Below are positions 28,968 through 38,060 of a stretch of 64,000 bases of DNA, in pieces (the stretch's first letter is position 1; each line of letters opens with the position of its first letter). The translations under genes were made by a program, and so were the position numbers. The notes beneath the pieces were generated by a model that saw only the letters and a program-made list of their open reading frames with translations, was not told the origin of the DNA and ran no database searches. Origin of the DNA: Hyphomicrobiales bacterium (GTDB lineage Bacteria > Pseudomonadota > Alphaproteobacteria > Rhizobiales > Rhizobiaceae); contig UBXG01000002.1 of NCBI GenBank assembly GCA_900469475.1, positions 34,758 to 98,757 on the forward strand. Reading direction: 5' to 3'.

Positions 28968-30481
28968 CAGCCCGCCCTCTTCCGGTCTTCTGCCTGCGCC
29001 GCCAAGATAGCCTTGACCTTCTCGACCAGTTCGGCCTCCGGCGCAGTTTCCTGCGCCACGCGAGCCTCACGCCAGCTGGCATTGTCCTCGATCTCGCCGG
29101 AAAGCCGCTTGCCCTCGATCAGATCTTTGATCTGGACGACGCCCTGGGCACGCTCGTCGCCGCCCTGGATGATGGCGATCGGGCAGCCGCGGCGGTCGGC
29201 ATATTTCAGCTGATTGCCGAACTTCTTCCAGTTACCCTGGAACATCTCGGCGCGGATGCCGGCGGCGCGCAGCTGTTGCGTGAGGCGCTGGTAGCGGCCC
29301 ATAGCATCGACGTCGCCATCCATGACTGTGACCAGCACGGGCTCGATCACTTCGTCCGTGCCGAGCTTGCCGAGGTTCTTCAGCGCCGTCATCAGGCGCG
29401 ACACGCCGATGGAAAAGCCGGTGGCAGGCACCGGCTGACCCATGAAGCGCGAGACGAGCCCGTCATAACGGCCGCCGCCACCGACCGAACCGAAGACGAC
29501 CTTCTCGCCCTTCTCGTTGGTGACGTCGAACAGCAGCTCGGCCTCATAGACCGGGCCGGTGTAGTATTCGAGGCCGCGCACGACGGAGGGATCGATCTTG
29601 ATACGATCCGACTGATAGCCGGCGCTGGTGACGAGGCTGCCGATGAAATTCAGTTCCTCGACGCCTTCGCCGCCTTTGGATGTGCCGGCGACAAGCTCGG
29701 CAAGCTGGGCGGCACTTTCGGCATAGTCCTTGATGCCGACGAAGAAGAGCACCTTCTCGATCTGGCCTTGGTCGAGGCCGGCACCCTTGGTGAAGTCGCC
29801 GGACTCATCCTTGCGGCCGGCGCCGAGCAGCAGCGCCACGCCTTCGGGGCCGAACTTGTCGAGCTTGTCGATGGCACGCAGCACGTTCAGGCGCTGGGCA
29901 GCCTTGTCATCGCCGCCGAGGCCGATGGCTTCCAACACGCCGTCGAGAACCTTGCGGTTGTTGACGCGGATCACATAGTCGCCACGCTTTATGCCCAAGG
30001 CCTCCAGCGTGTCAGCCATCATCATGCACATCTCGGCATCCGCCTGCACGCCCGGCGCGCCGACGGTGTCGGCGTCGAACTGCATGAACTGGCGGAAGCG
30101 GCCCGGACCCGGCTTCTCGTTGCGGAAGACGTAGCCGGCGCGATAGGTGCGGTAGGGAAGCTGAATCTCGTTGAAATTCTCGGCGACGTGACGGGCGAGC
30201 GGCGCCGTCAGATCGTAACGCAGCGACATCCACTGCTCATCGTCGTCCTGAAGCGAGAACACGCCTTCATTCGGCCGGTCGCTATCGGGTAGGAACTTGC
30301 CCAGCGCATCGGTATATTCGAACAGCGGCGTTTCGATGGGATCGAAACCATAATGCTCATAAACGGCCCGGATCTTGGAGGTCATCTCGTTGACGGCGCG
30401 AATGTCGGCGGCCGAACGATCGACAAAGCCACGCGGCAGGCGGGCCTTGAGCTTCTGTGGTTTCTTTTGTTTGTCGCTCAT
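28967..30481 (-). CDS. hisS: histidyl-tRNA synthetase
   Basis: Class II synthetase charging tRNA-His. The 504-aa protein begins with a Lys-rich leader and LPRGFVDR. Motif 2 lies in [14 protein letters not shown] and the [29 protein letters not shown] region, and the HisA signatures include [13 protein letters not shown] and [12 protein letters not shown]. The C-terminal anticodon domain has [14 protein letters not shown]. The length, with inserts, fits the alphaproteobacterial form. It is first in the hisS-hisZ-hisG operon and divergent from the 2H phosphoesterase gene. Confidence 0.96.
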   Translation of the reverse strand: MSDKQKKPQKLKARLPRGFVDRSAADIRAVNEMTSKIRAVYEHYGFDPIETPLFEYTDALGKFLPDSDRPNEGVFSLQDDDEQWMSLRYDLTAPLARHVAENFNEIQLPYRTYRAGYVFRNEKPGPGRFRQFMQFDADTVGAPGVQADAEMCMMMADTLEALGIKRGDYVIRVNNRKVLDGVLEAIGLGGDDKAAQRLNVLRAIDKLDKFGPEGVALLLGAGRKDESGDFTKGAGLDQGQIEKVLFFVGIKDYAESAAQLAELVAGTSKGGEGVEELNFIGSLVTSAGYQSDRIKIDPSVVRGLEYYTGPVYEAELLFDVTNEKGEKVVFGSVGGGGRYDGLVSRFMGQPVPATGFSIGVSRLMTALKNLGKLGTDEVIEPVLVTVMDGDVDAMGRYQRLTQQLRAAGIRAEMFQGNWKKFGNQLKYADRRGCPIAIIQGGDERAQGVVQIKDLIEGKRLSGEIEDNASWREARVAQETAPEAELVEKVKAILAAQAEDRKRAG

Positions 30482-30606
30482 CTCTAGGATAATCCGGTAT
30501 GGGAACAGTCGCGGTTAACTAGCGGATTGGGCCGAATGCGGCAAGGATTGTTATAAGTTAACGGCCGACAAAACCGACAAAAGCCAGAGAAGGCGGCATA
30601 GGAACC

Positions 30607-31134
30607 ATGCCATACGCGATCGTCTTGAAATGCACGGATGAAACGGTCACGCCGGTTCTGGATCTTTGGCGGGAGGCGAGCCGCTTCGAAACCGCGCCAT
30701 CGATGCAAGCACTGAACTATCCGCCGCATCTGACCTTCGCGATCTATCAGGATATCGCCCTGCCTTCACTTTTCACAGCGGCCCAGAAGGCTTTCTCGGG
30801 TGTGCCACCCATATCGGTCGAATTCTCCGGGATCGGCCATTTTCCCAACGAGATGCTGGTGCTTTGGGCACGCCCTACCGACGATCGAGTGCTCAGGCGG
30901 ATACAGCGCGTCATTCACGACGAGATCGACCCTGCCCTTTGCCACGAGCATTCACGCCCGGATTGCTGGCAGCCGCATTGCTCCATTGCGATGAAGATCC
31001 CGACAAGCGCGAGGGAGGAGGCGCTGGCATGGGCAAAGGCGACGCCCGCGAAGTTCACGCTCATCTTCGACGCTGTGGATTGCGTCAGCTTTCCGCCGGT
31101 CGAAATCCTGCAGGAAGTCAAACTGCCGTCTTGA
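30607..31134 (+). CDS. 2H phosphoesterase (2'-5' RNA ligase superfamily)
   Basis: A 175-aa soluble protein with two HxT/S catalytic motifs: PHLTF (His41, Thr43) and PHCSIAM (His124, Ser126). This spacing is typical of the LigT/2H superfamily, which acts on cyclic phosphates or 2',5' links. The substrate is unknown. An AGGAACC stretch precedes ATG 30607. The next small exported gene starts 71 bases later on the same strand, but its content suggests a separate role. Confidence 0.83.
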   Translation: MPYAIVLKCTDETVTPVLDLWREASRFETAPSMQALNYPPHLTFAIYQDIALPSLFTAAQKAFSGVPPISVEFSGIGHFPNEMLVLWARPTDDRVLRRIQRVIHDEIDPALCHEHSRPDCWQPHCSIAMKIPTSAREEALAWAKATPAKFTLIFDAVDCVSFPPVEILQEVKLPS

Positions 31135-31205
31135 TCGCCTTCCCAGTGTCCTCCGCGGTTGAATTTGCGCTTGCCTTCGCGGCCGGCGCCGCTAGGTTCC
31201 CCTTC

Positions 31206-31583
31206 ATGCGCTTGCTTGCGATCCTCTCGATGGTAATTGCTTGGCTGCTCTACGGTGCCATGCCGGTGCTGGCGAGCTGTCCAATCTGTGTTTCTGTCGG
31301 CGCAATGCCCGCCGCATCAACCATGAGCATACATGAGGCCATGGCTGATATGCCTGGCATGGCCAGCCATGGCGATATGGCGCAACCTCAGGAAAAAAAG
31401 CCGCAGAACCCTTGTGCCGGTGGCATGGCGCATGTGGCGTCCTGCGCCGCCTGCCTCGCCCTGACATCGACGCTTATGGCGGAAGAAGGCAAGCGGGCCT
31501 TCTCCTATCCGGCACCTGAGCCCGGACAGCGTCTTGCCGACTCCCGGCCACAACCGACAGCACCCCCTCCCCGTCTCGCCTGA
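31206..31583 (+). CDS. small secreted Met/Cys-rich protein of unknown function
   Basis: A 125-aa protein with an N-terminal signal peptide ([21 protein letters not shown]) and a mature part holding two CxxC motifs (CPIC, CAAC). A Met/His patch ([13 protein letters not shown]) recalls copper-binding sequences. It ends in a Pro-rich tail. It is encoded 74 bases before a DUF305 gene that has similar Met-rich residues, so the two probably work together in the periplasm (inference). No family was recognised. ATG 31206 is chosen because it gives the signal peptide at the very start. Confidence 0.7.
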   Translation: MRLLAILSMVIAWLLYGAMPVLASCPICVSVGAMPAASTMSIHEAMADMPGMASHGDMAQPQEKKPQNPCAGGMAHVASCAACLALTSTLMAEEGKRAFSYPAPEPGQRLADSRPQPTAPPPRLA

Positions 31584-31657
31584 CGATCATCTGTATTCAA
31601 TCGACGAGCGGCTATTCGCTCAATTTCAGATACCGTTCAGAAACGGAGAAAATACCT

Positions 31658-32026
31658 ATGTCCACCTCAAAATCGCTGATGCTTGCCGGCGCATTCGTCC
31701 TTGCCTTCAGCCTTCCTGCCTTTGCCGACGACATGAAGGGCATGGATATGAGCAAGCCGATGGAAGACCAAGGTGCTTCCAGCAAGGCTTTCAACGACGC
31801 CATGAGCAAGATGCACAAGGACATGATGATCCACTACAGCGGCGATGCGGACGCAGATTTCGTCCGAGGCATGATCCCGCATCATCAGGGCGCGATCGAT
31901 ATGGCCAGGATAGAGCTGAAATACGGAAAAGATCCCGAACTGCGCAAAATGGCGGAAGGCATCATTACCGCGCAGGAAAGCGAGATCAAGGAAATGAAAG
32001 CCTGGCTAAAGAAGCACGGCAAGTGA
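31658..32026 (+). CDS. DUF305 (CopM-type) secreted protein
   Basis: A 122-aa protein with a cleavable signal peptide (ending near ALA/FADD, about residue 24). It has the DUF305 hallmark [12 protein letters not shown] (His75, His76), which is typical of CopM-like copper-binding proteins. A Met/Asp-rich N-terminus ([12 protein letters not shown]) supports metal binding. GGAG precedes ATG 31658 by about 9 bases. It follows the Met/Cys-rich gene and is convergent with a LysR gene. A periplasmic copper chaperone or scavenger role is likely but not proven. Confidence 0.85.
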   Translation: MSTSKSLMLAGAFVLAFSLPAFADDMKGMDMSKPMEDQGASSKAFNDAMSKMHKDMMIHYSGDADADFVRGMIPHHQGAIDMARIELKYGKDPELRKMAEGIITAQESEIKEMKAWLKKHGK

Positions 32027-32066
32027 ACCATCCGGCAAATGGGAGGCGGCATTCGTGCCGTCTCTC

Positions 32067-32951
32067 TCACGGCTCCCTATGCAATTTGCGGAAGACTCCA
32101 TCCAGCCAATCGGAAACTGTACGGATACGAACAAGCTGACGAAGTTCGGCATGGATAAGCAGCCACATCTCGCGCGTCGGCGGATTTGTGTCACCAGTGT
32201 CGATGCGGCAAAGATCTCCCGCATTCTCCGCCAGGATTTTCGGCAGGAGCGCGCGCCCTAATCCTGCAGCCGCAGCCTGGAGCAAGGCTTCGGCATCATT
32301 GACCGCAACCGGGCTAGAAAGGTCTGACTTTTTTGCCTGTGCGGCGATCCAGCGGGCATGCGGCAGATGCGACATCGCCTCCTCATAGACGATCCAGGGT
32401 AAATTTTCGACGTGGCTCTCCCGTCCCGCGGCGACGTAAACGGCATAGTCCAGGGTCGCGATCCGTCTCGCGACGACCCTGCCGTTCGTCATATCGGCCG
32501 GCCTTGCGAGGCGCAAAGCCATATCCGCTTCGCGCCGTGTCAGGTTGAAATTTCTGGAATCGCCGATGAGTTCCAATTGCAGGCCGGAATGTTGCGCCAG
32601 CAGACTGGGCAGCGAGGGGATCAACAGCCGGCTGATGAAGGATGGCGCTGCGGTAAGCCGCACCTTGCCGAGCGCCATGGGATTTGCCGCATCCAACGCG
32701 CCCGACAGAGCCATAACTTCGGCCTCGATCGCCTCGGCCTTTGCGACCGCGATCTCGCCCGTCGGCGTCGGCGACAGGGTGCCGCCTGCATCGCGCGAGA
32801 ACAGCGCCGCGCCGAGGCGGTTTTCCAGAATACGCAGACGGCGACCGACCGTCGTCGCATCTGTGCCAAGCACCCTGCCGGCAGCAGCGAAGGACCCACC
32901 CCGCGCAAGCGCCAGAACGTGGCGCAGATCGTTCCAGTCGATATCGTGCAA
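32067..32951 (-). CDS. LysR-family transcriptional regulator
   Basis: A 294-aa LysR-type regulator. The N-terminal wHTH is DLRHVLALARGGSFAAAGRVLGTDATTVGRRL, followed by a substrate-binding domain. The start is TTG 32951 (reading (M)HDIDWNDLRH), supported by AGGAG about 8 bases upstream and by the family start. The frame stays open to 33113, but that would overlap the divergent YciI gene. The short 84-base divergent gap makes the YciI gene a likely target. Confidence 0.87.
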   Translation of the reverse strand: MHDIDWNDLRHVLALARGGSFAAAGRVLGTDATTVGRRLRILENRLGAALFSRDAGGTLSPTPTGEIAVAKAEAIEAEVMALSGALDAANPMALGKVRLTAAPSFISRLLIPSLPSLLAQHSGLQLELIGDSRNFNLTRREADMALRLARPADMTNGRVVARRIATLDYAVYVAAGRESHVENLPWIVYEEAMSHLPHARWIAAQAKKSDLSSPVAVNDAEALLQAAAAGLGRALLPKILAENAGDLCRIDTGDTNPPTREMWLLIHAELRQLVRIRTVSDWLDGVFRKLHREP

Positions 32952-33035
32952 TTTTGCAGCTCCTGACGGCAAACTTACTGCGTGTATCAGCACTATTGCA
33001 GCCGTAGACTGGAAATATCCAGCAAGGAGATGACG

Positions 33036-33332
33036 ATGACCCTGTTCGCAGTTCTGTTCGAGGACGACCAGCAAAACGCCGCCGCGATCCGCAAGGAGTA
33101 TCTGCCGCGCCACTTCGCCTTCCTAAGGGCGAATGCCGCGTCCATCCGAACGGCTGGACCGCTCAGCCGCGAAGGTGACGCTTTTGCCGGCGGCCTGTGG
33201 CTTGTCGAAGCTGAGACCGCCGATACAGTCGACCGTCTGGTGAAGGAAGATCCATTCTGGGCGGCAGGCCTACGCAAATCCGTGCAGGTCTTCATCTGGA
33301 ACCGGGTATTTGCGGAGCGCGCACTTCTTTGA
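33036..33332 (+). CDS. YciI-family protein
   Basis: A 98-aa ferredoxin-fold protein. It has the family features FAVLFEDD, a His in LPRHFAFLRAN and the block GGLWLVEAETADTVDRLVKEDPFWAAGL. YciI proteins are small, often dimeric enzymes or chaperones of unclear role. AAGGAG (33024-33029) sits directly before ATG 33030 and six bases before ATG 33036; the second is chosen on spacing. Divergent from a LysR gene. Confidence 0.85.
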   Translation: MTLFAVLFEDDQQNAAAIRKEYLPRHFAFLRANAASIRTAGPLSREGDAFAGGLWLVEAETADTVDRLVKEDPFWAAGLRKSVQVFIWNRVFAERALL

Positions 33333-33350
33333 CAGGGTATCGCTACCAGC

Positions 33351-34250
33351 TCAACCCATGACCGCAGGCAGTCGCGCGGCGAGCAGATCGATGACCACGC
33401 GCATCTTCAGCGAAAGCTGCGGCACCTGCGGCCAGACGGCGTAGACGTTGACGGGCCGGCTGGAGACATTGAGCACCTGCATGAGCTTGCCTGCGTGCAC
33501 ATAGCCTCGTACCAGCCAGCAGGGCAGCCACGTAATGCCCATCCCGGCGGCGGCCGCATCCGCAATGACCTCCAGGTCATCCAGACGTAATCGCGTCTGC
33601 GGAAAATAGTCGACGGCCGCACCGTCGTCCTGCAGAAAGGTCCATCTCTTGGCTTCCCCCGATCTCGCATAGACGACGAGATCGTGGCTATCGAGATCGG
33701 CAATGGTCTGCGGCGTACCTCTAGCAGCGAGATAATCCGGCGAGGCGCATAGCGTCATGCGATGGAGGGCGATCTTGCGGGCAGCAAGGCCGGCTTCGTC
33801 CCGCAACACGCCATTGCGAATGGCGAGATCGAAGCCCTCGTCGAAAAGGTCGACCACGCGATCACTGAAGGAAAGGTCGAGTTCAAGCTTGGGATGGACA
33901 CGCGCCAGTTCCAGCAGCAGCGGTGCAGCACAGCGGCGACCGAAGAGAACCGGCATGGAGATGCGCAGACGTCCCGTAACCTCGCGCTTGCCCGATTCCA
34001 GCATCGCCTCGCCGGACTGTATCTCGTCCAGCGCCCGGCGGCAGCGCTCGTAGAAAGCTTGCCCCTCATCCGTCAGACTCTGCATGCGGGTCGTGCGGTG
34101 AAACAGGCGCACATTCAAGCGTCCCTCCAGCTTCGCGATCGTCTTGCCGATCGCCGAGCGCGAGAGATTCATGCGCGCCGCCGCTGCCGAAAAGCCGCCG
34201 GCCTCGACCGCCTCCACGAATTCGGGAATGCCATTGAGCATATCGTTCAT
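33351..34250 (-). CDS. LysR-family transcriptional regulator
   Basis: A 299-aa regulator with the wHTH FVEAVEAGGFSAAAARMNLSRSAIGKTIAKLEGRL (about 10-45) and a LysR substrate domain. ATG 34250 (MNDMLNGIPE) is chosen; the 48-base longer frame lacks family sequence. It is divergent from an alcohol-dehydrogenase-like gene 110 bases away, the classical LysR-target layout, so it probably controls that oxidoreductase. Confidence 0.87.
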   Translation of the reverse strand: MNDMLNGIPEFVEAVEAGGFSAAAARMNLSRSAIGKTIAKLEGRLNVRLFHRTTRMQSLTDEGQAFYERCRRALDEIQSGEAMLESGKREVTGRLRISMPVLFGRRCAAPLLLELARVHPKLELDLSFSDRVVDLFDEGFDLAIRNGVLRDEAGLAARKIALHRMTLCASPDYLAARGTPQTIADLDSHDLVVYARSGEAKRWTFLQDDGAAVDYFPQTRLRLDDLEVIADAAAAGMGITWLPCWLVRGYVHAGKLMQVLNVSSRPVNVYAVWPQVPQLSLKMRVVIDLLAARLPAVMG

Positions 34251-34360
34251 GATGATTGCTTCCTCTAAGGAACCAGTTAGCGGAAATAATATCGCCACTG
34301 GCGACCAGAAAGCAACGATATGTTCCGTCCATTGCTTTCAATTCCTCTCAGGAGATCATG

Positions 34361-35386
34361 ATGACGAAGACCATGAAGCGCTGGACCCTCGAGACGATCG
34401 CCGTCGGCGCTCCGTTAAACCTTGCGGAAACCGCAATTCCGTCGCCTGGGGCTGGCGAGGTGCTCGTGCGGGTGAAGGCCGTGTCTTTGAATTATCGCGA
34501 CAAGCTCGTGCGCGAAACCGGCATGGGTCTACCCATCCAATTTCCCTTCGTGCCGGCTTCCGATATGGCCGGTGTGATCGAAGCGGTGGGAGACGATGTC
34601 ACTAGATTTGCCGCTGGTGATCGGGTCATGTCGACCTTCCATCCCGGCTGGATCGATGGCAAGCCGCTCGGCGATGCCCGCACACCACCCTACAGGACGC
34701 TGGGCGGCTTCTATCCCGGCGTGCTCTCCGAATATGTCGCCATGCCGGAGGACTGGCTCGTCTCGGCGCCCCAGAGCCTTGATTATGCCGAGGCAAGCAC
34801 CTTGCCTTGTGCCGGTCTCACGGCCTGGTTCGCGCTGGTGGAGCGCGGCAAGATCAAGCCCGGCGATAGCGTGTTGGTGCAGGGAACGGGCGGCGTGGCG
34901 CTGTTCGGCTTGCAGATCGCCGCGGCCCAGGGCGCCGAGGTGTTCGTTACCTCCTCCGGACAGGAAAAGCTTGAACGGGCCAAGGCTTTGGGCGCTCATC
35001 ACGGCATCGACCGCAACAAAGGCGATTGGGTGGAAGAGGTCTATCGCCTCACCAACGATCAGGGCATCGATCATATTTTCGAAATAGCCGGCGGGCCGAA
35101 TTTCGCCCAGTCGCTGAAGGCGGTGGCGCCGCAAGGCCGCATTTCCGTCATCGGCGTCCTTGAGGGCTTCGACATCTCCGGTCCGGTAGCACCGCTGCTG
35201 TTGAAATCTCCCACCGTGCAAGGCATCAGCGTCGGCCACCGCCGCTCGCTCGAAGATTTCGTGCGTGCCGTCGACAGCATCGGCCTGAAGCCCGTCATCG
35301 ACTATCGCTATGCCCTCGGCGAGGCATCCGCCGCCTTCGATCATCTCGATCGCGGCCCCTTCGGCAAGATCGTCATCGAGCTCTAA
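34361..35386 (+). CDS. zinc-independent MDR-family alcohol dehydrogenase / quinone oxidoreductase-like
   Basis: A 341-aa medium-chain dehydrogenase/reductase. It has the NAD(P)-binding domain VLVQGTGGVALFGLQIAAAQGAEVFVTSSGQEKLERA. The N-terminal GroES-like part reads PASDMAGVIEAVGDDV, without the zinc ligands and His of zinc alcohol dehydrogenases. ATG 34361 lies 6 bases after AGGAG (34350-34354); ATG 34358 is an alternative. It is divergent from a LysR gene and ends near a strong hairpin. The substrate is unknown. Confidence 0.87.
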   Translation: MTKTMKRWTLETIAVGAPLNLAETAIPSPGAGEVLVRVKAVSLNYRDKLVRETGMGLPIQFPFVPASDMAGVIEAVGDDVTRFAAGDRVMSTFHPGWIDGKPLGDARTPPYRTLGGFYPGVLSEYVAMPEDWLVSAPQSLDYAEASTLPCAGLTAWFALVERGKIKPGDSVLVQGTGGVALFGLQIAAAQGAEVFVTSSGQEKLERAKALGAHHGIDRNKGDWVEEVYRLTNDQGIDHIFEIAGGPNFAQSLKAVAPQGRISVIGVLEGFDISGPVAPLLLKSPTVQGISVGHRRSLEDFVRAVDSIGLKPVIDYRYALGEASAAFDHLDRGPFGKIVIEL

Positions 35387-35391
35387 CGTGG

Positions 35392-35425
35392 AGTCGGGCC
35401 GCTGCGAAAAGCTGGCGGCCCGACT
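35392..35425. terminator. 11-bp stem hairpin between convergent genes
   Basis: AGTCGGGCCGC (35392-35402) and GCGGCCCGACT (35415-35425) pair perfectly around a 12-base loop, right after the dehydrogenase stop. No T-run follows, but position and strength make it a plausible terminator. Confidence 0.55.
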
Positions 35426-35427
35426 TA

Positions 35428-35457
35428 TGATATCAGCTGATATCAGCTGATATCAGC
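35428..35457. repeat. three tandem copies of TGATATCAGC
   Basis: Exact copies at 35428-35437, 35438-35447 and 35448-35457. Each junction creates the 12-base palindrome GCTGATATCAGC. The last copy supplies the TGA stop of the aldo/keto reductase on the minus strand. Confidence 0.95.
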
Positions 35458-36502
35458 CCTTCGGCTCGAAGGGCTGCGGCACGCGCTGGGCGCCCTGGCG
35501 AGCCAGCATCCAGCCGGGATATTCGGGCGCTAGCGCGCTGACGTCATCGAGCTTGGCCATGTCGTCGGCATCGAGCTTCAGCTTGACGGCCGCAAGATTC
35601 TGGTCGAGCTGATCGAGACGCTTGGCGCCGATGATGATGCTGGTGACGAAGGGTTTCGCCAGGATCCAGGCAAGCGCCACTGTTGCGACGCTGGAGCCGT
35701 GCTTTTCCGCCACTTCGCGCATGGTGGCGACGCAGGCCCAGGCGCGGTCCTTGTCGACGGGCGGGAAATCGAAGCTCGCACGCCGTCCCTCGCCATTGCC
35801 GGGAGCGCCCGGACCATACTTGCCCGAGAGCAGACCACCTGCCAGCGGCGACCAGACCATCAGCCCGAGCTTTTCCTCAGCCATGACAGGCACGATCTCG
35901 CGCTCCAGATCGCGGCCTGCGATGGAATAATAGGCCTGCACCGTTTCGAAGCGGGCAAAGCCGCGGCGTTCGGAAATACCGAGCGCCTTGGCGATGCGCC
36001 ATGCCTGCCAGTTGGAAACGCCGATATAGCGAACCAGACCGCGCGAAACGAGATCATCCAGCGCCCGCAGCGTCTCGTCGATCGGTGTCACGATATCCGT
36101 TCCATGGATCTGATAGAGATCGATATGATCGGTCTGCAGACGATCCAGGCTGGCCTGCACGGAGTCCATGATATGGCCGCGCGAGGCGCCGCGATCGTTC
36201 GGCTTGTCGCCCATGACGCCATAGACCTTGGTGGCGATGACGACATCCTTACGGGGAACGCCGAGGTTCTTCAGGGCCTGGCCGAGCAGCTTTTCGGAAT
36301 TGCCGAAGGAATAGACGTCGGCGGTGTCGATGAAGTTGACGCCGGCGGCAAGCGAGCCTTCGACGATCTTGTCGGCCAGCGCCTGGTCGACATCGGCGAT
36401 CGAGCCCCAGGGAGTGTTGGGATTGGCTTCGCCGAAGGTCATCGTGCCCAGGCAGAGTTCGGAGACGAACAGGCCGGTATTGCCCAGTTGATTGTAACGC
36501 AT
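35453..36502 (-). CDS. aldo/keto reductase
   Basis: A 349-aa NADPH-dependent aldo/keto reductase. It begins MRYNQLGNTGLFVSELCLGTMTFGE. The tetrad is visible in DTADVYSFGNSE (Asp, Tyr), VIATKVYG (Lys) and IDLYQIHGTD (His), and late GAKRLDQLDQNL binds cofactor. It resembles the YajO/Tas-like group. The start is ATG 36502; the frame open to 36583 carries no family sequence. A 19-bp palindrome lies about 23 bases upstream of the start. Confidence 0.92.
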   Translation of the reverse strand: MRYNQLGNTGLFVSELCLGTMTFGEANPNTPWGSIADVDQALADKIVEGSLAAGVNFIDTADVYSFGNSEKLLGQALKNLGVPRKDVVIATKVYGVMGDKPNDRGASRGHIMDSVQASLDRLQTDHIDLYQIHGTDIVTPIDETLRALDDLVSRGLVRYIGVSNWQAWRIAKALGISERRGFARFETVQAYYSIAGRDLEREIVPVMAEEKLGLMVWSPLAGGLLSGKYGPGAPGNGEGRRASFDFPPVDKDRAWACVATMREVAEKHGSSVATVALAWILAKPFVTSIIIGAKRLDQLDQNLAAVKLKLDADDMAKLDDVSALAPEYPGWMLARQGAQRVPQPFEPKG

Positions 36503-36806
36503 AGGAGAAATTCCCTTGTGGTCAGCCGGAAGACTCTTCCGGCCGGTGAACGCTATCTTTTCGCTATGAATTGGCCTCGGCACGACAACCGCAGTCGGGG
36601 CTGCCCTGGGGAGGTCATAAGACGGTCGTCGAGGCCGGACTCAAGCTCCGCGGCAATCGAGACAACAAGCACATAATGCACCCGAAACCATTTTCAACGC
36701 GAGACCTCGGGCCGATCACGATGCGGTGACCGACGCATGCTCTTGCGTCGAGGCGCGCGCGGATTAGACTCCGGTTTTTATCTGATGCGCAAAACGGACA
36801 CACCCG
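36503..36806. other. intergenic region between aldo/keto reductase and HAD gene
   Basis: 304 bases between divergent genes. The only element recognised is the palindrome 36525-36543. The rest, including 36600-36780, shows no convincing frame or structure. Confidence 0.4.
36525..36543. promoter_or_regulatory. 19-bp perfect palindrome, candidate operator
   Basis: GCCGGAAGACTCTTCCGGC: 9-base arms around a single C. It lies about 23 bases upstream of the aldo/keto reductase start (minus strand), within the probable leader or promoter. The regulator is unknown. Confidence 0.5.
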
Positions 36807-37511
36807 ATGACGCAACGCCCCCTAACGACAATTGGCTTCGACGCCGACGACACGCTCTGGCAGAACGAACAGTTCTACCGGCTGACGGAACTGCAATTTA
36901 CCGAGCTACTTGCCGATCACGCCCCAAGCGACGTCATCTCCGCACGCCTGTTGGAGGCGGAGAAGCGCAATCTTCGTCACTACGGCTTCGGAATAAAGGG
37001 CTTTACCCTCTCCATGATCGAGACGGCCATTGAGATCACCGAGGGCGAAGTGCCATCGACCGTCATCGCCCAAATCCTCGATATCGGCCGCGATCTCCTT
37101 GCCCATCCCGTCGAGACACTGCCGCATGTGCGCCAGACGCTGGAGGCCCTCTCGGGAAAATATCTGCTGGTGCTGATCACCAAGGGCGATCTTTTCGATC
37201 AGGAGCGCAAGCTTGCGCAATCCGGGCTCGGCGATCTCTTCGATGCCGTCGAGATCGTCTCAGACAAGAACGCGTCGACCTATCGCCGCATCTTCTCCAA
37301 GGTGGGGGACGGGCCGGAGCGGGCGATGATGATCGGCAACTCACTGAAATCGGACATCGTGCCGGCGCTCGCTGCCGGCAGCTACGGCGTCTTCGTGCCG
37401 CACGAGCTCACATGGTCGTTCGAGCATGTCGAGGAACCGACAGACGCACCGCGTTTCCGCAAAATCGGTCATCTCGGCGAGCTGCATGACGTGATCGAAG
37501 CGTTGCAGTAA
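36807..37511 (+). CDS. HAD-family hydrolase
   Basis: A 234-aa haloacid-dehalogenase protein. Motif I is GFDADDTLWQNEQFY (both Asp residues present), motif II is LVLITKG, and motif III/IV is KVGDGPERAMMIGNSLKSDIVPALAAG. The subfamily is that of phosphoglycolate phosphatase/FMN-hydrolase-like proteins; the substrate is unknown. ATG 36807 follows a typical short leader. It converges almost end-to-end with the secreted protein at 37515. Confidence 0.87.
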   Translation: MTQRPLTTIGFDADDTLWQNEQFYRLTELQFTELLADHAPSDVISARLLEAEKRNLRHYGFGIKGFTLSMIETAIEITEGEVPSTVIAQILDIGRDLLAHPVETLPHVRQTLEALSGKYLLVLITKGDLFDQERKLAQSGLGDLFDAVEIVSDKNASTYRRIFSKVGDGPERAMMIGNSLKSDIVPALAAGSYGVFVPHELTWSFEHVEEPTDAPRFRKIGHLGELHDVIEALQ

Positions 37512-37514
37512 TCC

Positions 37515-38060
37515 CTACTGCCCCTGCTTGGAACGGGGTGGAAACAGCATCGGCCCCTGGTCCTTCTGCTGATCGGCCGGCGCCTGCTGCGCGGCCGGCG
37601 GATTGGGATCGATGAGGATCTCGTATGGCGCGCCGAGACCGCGCCGGCGCGTGACGCGCGAATAATAGGGCTTGAGCAGCCAGGTCGTATCCTCATTGAG
37701 GGTCACGTCGGCGGTATTGCCGTCTTCATCCGTGCCGAAGAAGGATTCATCCCCGCTCGACGAGAGATCGAAGATCGCCATATAGGCGTACTTGCTCTTG
37801 GAGCTGAAAGTGATCCGCACATGCTGACCCTTCTTCAGCGGCAGCATGTAGACCTTGCCCTTGCCGAACTTCGTCCAGCCCGTCAGCCTCTCGAGAACGG
37901 CCGGCAGGGCGATCTTCTCAAGCTTTTCGCCACGGTCGAGCTGCGGCAGCTGCTGTTGCTGGGTATCACTTTGAGCATGGGCGCCTGCGGCGCCAAAAAG
38001 CGCAACCATCGTCAGCGAAAGACCGAGAAGCACAGCTCTCACGGCCGCACCAATGCGCAA
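37515..38060 (-). CDS. secreted protein of unknown function overlapping tag
   Basis: A 181-aa protein with a signal peptide (VLLGLSLTMVALFGAAGAHA) and a mature beta-rich body. It contains KVYMLPLKKGQHVRITFSSKSKYAYMAIFDL and TTWLLKPYYSRVTRRRGLGAPYEILID. No enzyme motif was seen. The start is uncertain: TTG 38060 lies 7 bases after GGAGG (38068-38072) and puts the signal peptide at the start; GTG 38042 forms a GTGA overlap with the tag stop; ATG 38087 would give a longer leader. All lie inside tag, so it is coupled to tag translation. Confidence 0.7.
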   Translation of the reverse strand: MRIGAAVRAVLLGLSLTMVALFGAAGAHAQSDTQQQQLPQLDRGEKLEKIALPAVLERLTGWTKFGKGKVYMLPLKKGQHVRITFSSKSKYAYMAIFDLSSSGDESFFGTDEDGNTADVTLNEDTTWLLKPYYSRVTRRRGLGAPYEILIDPNPPAAQQAPADQQKDQGPMLFPPRSKQGQ

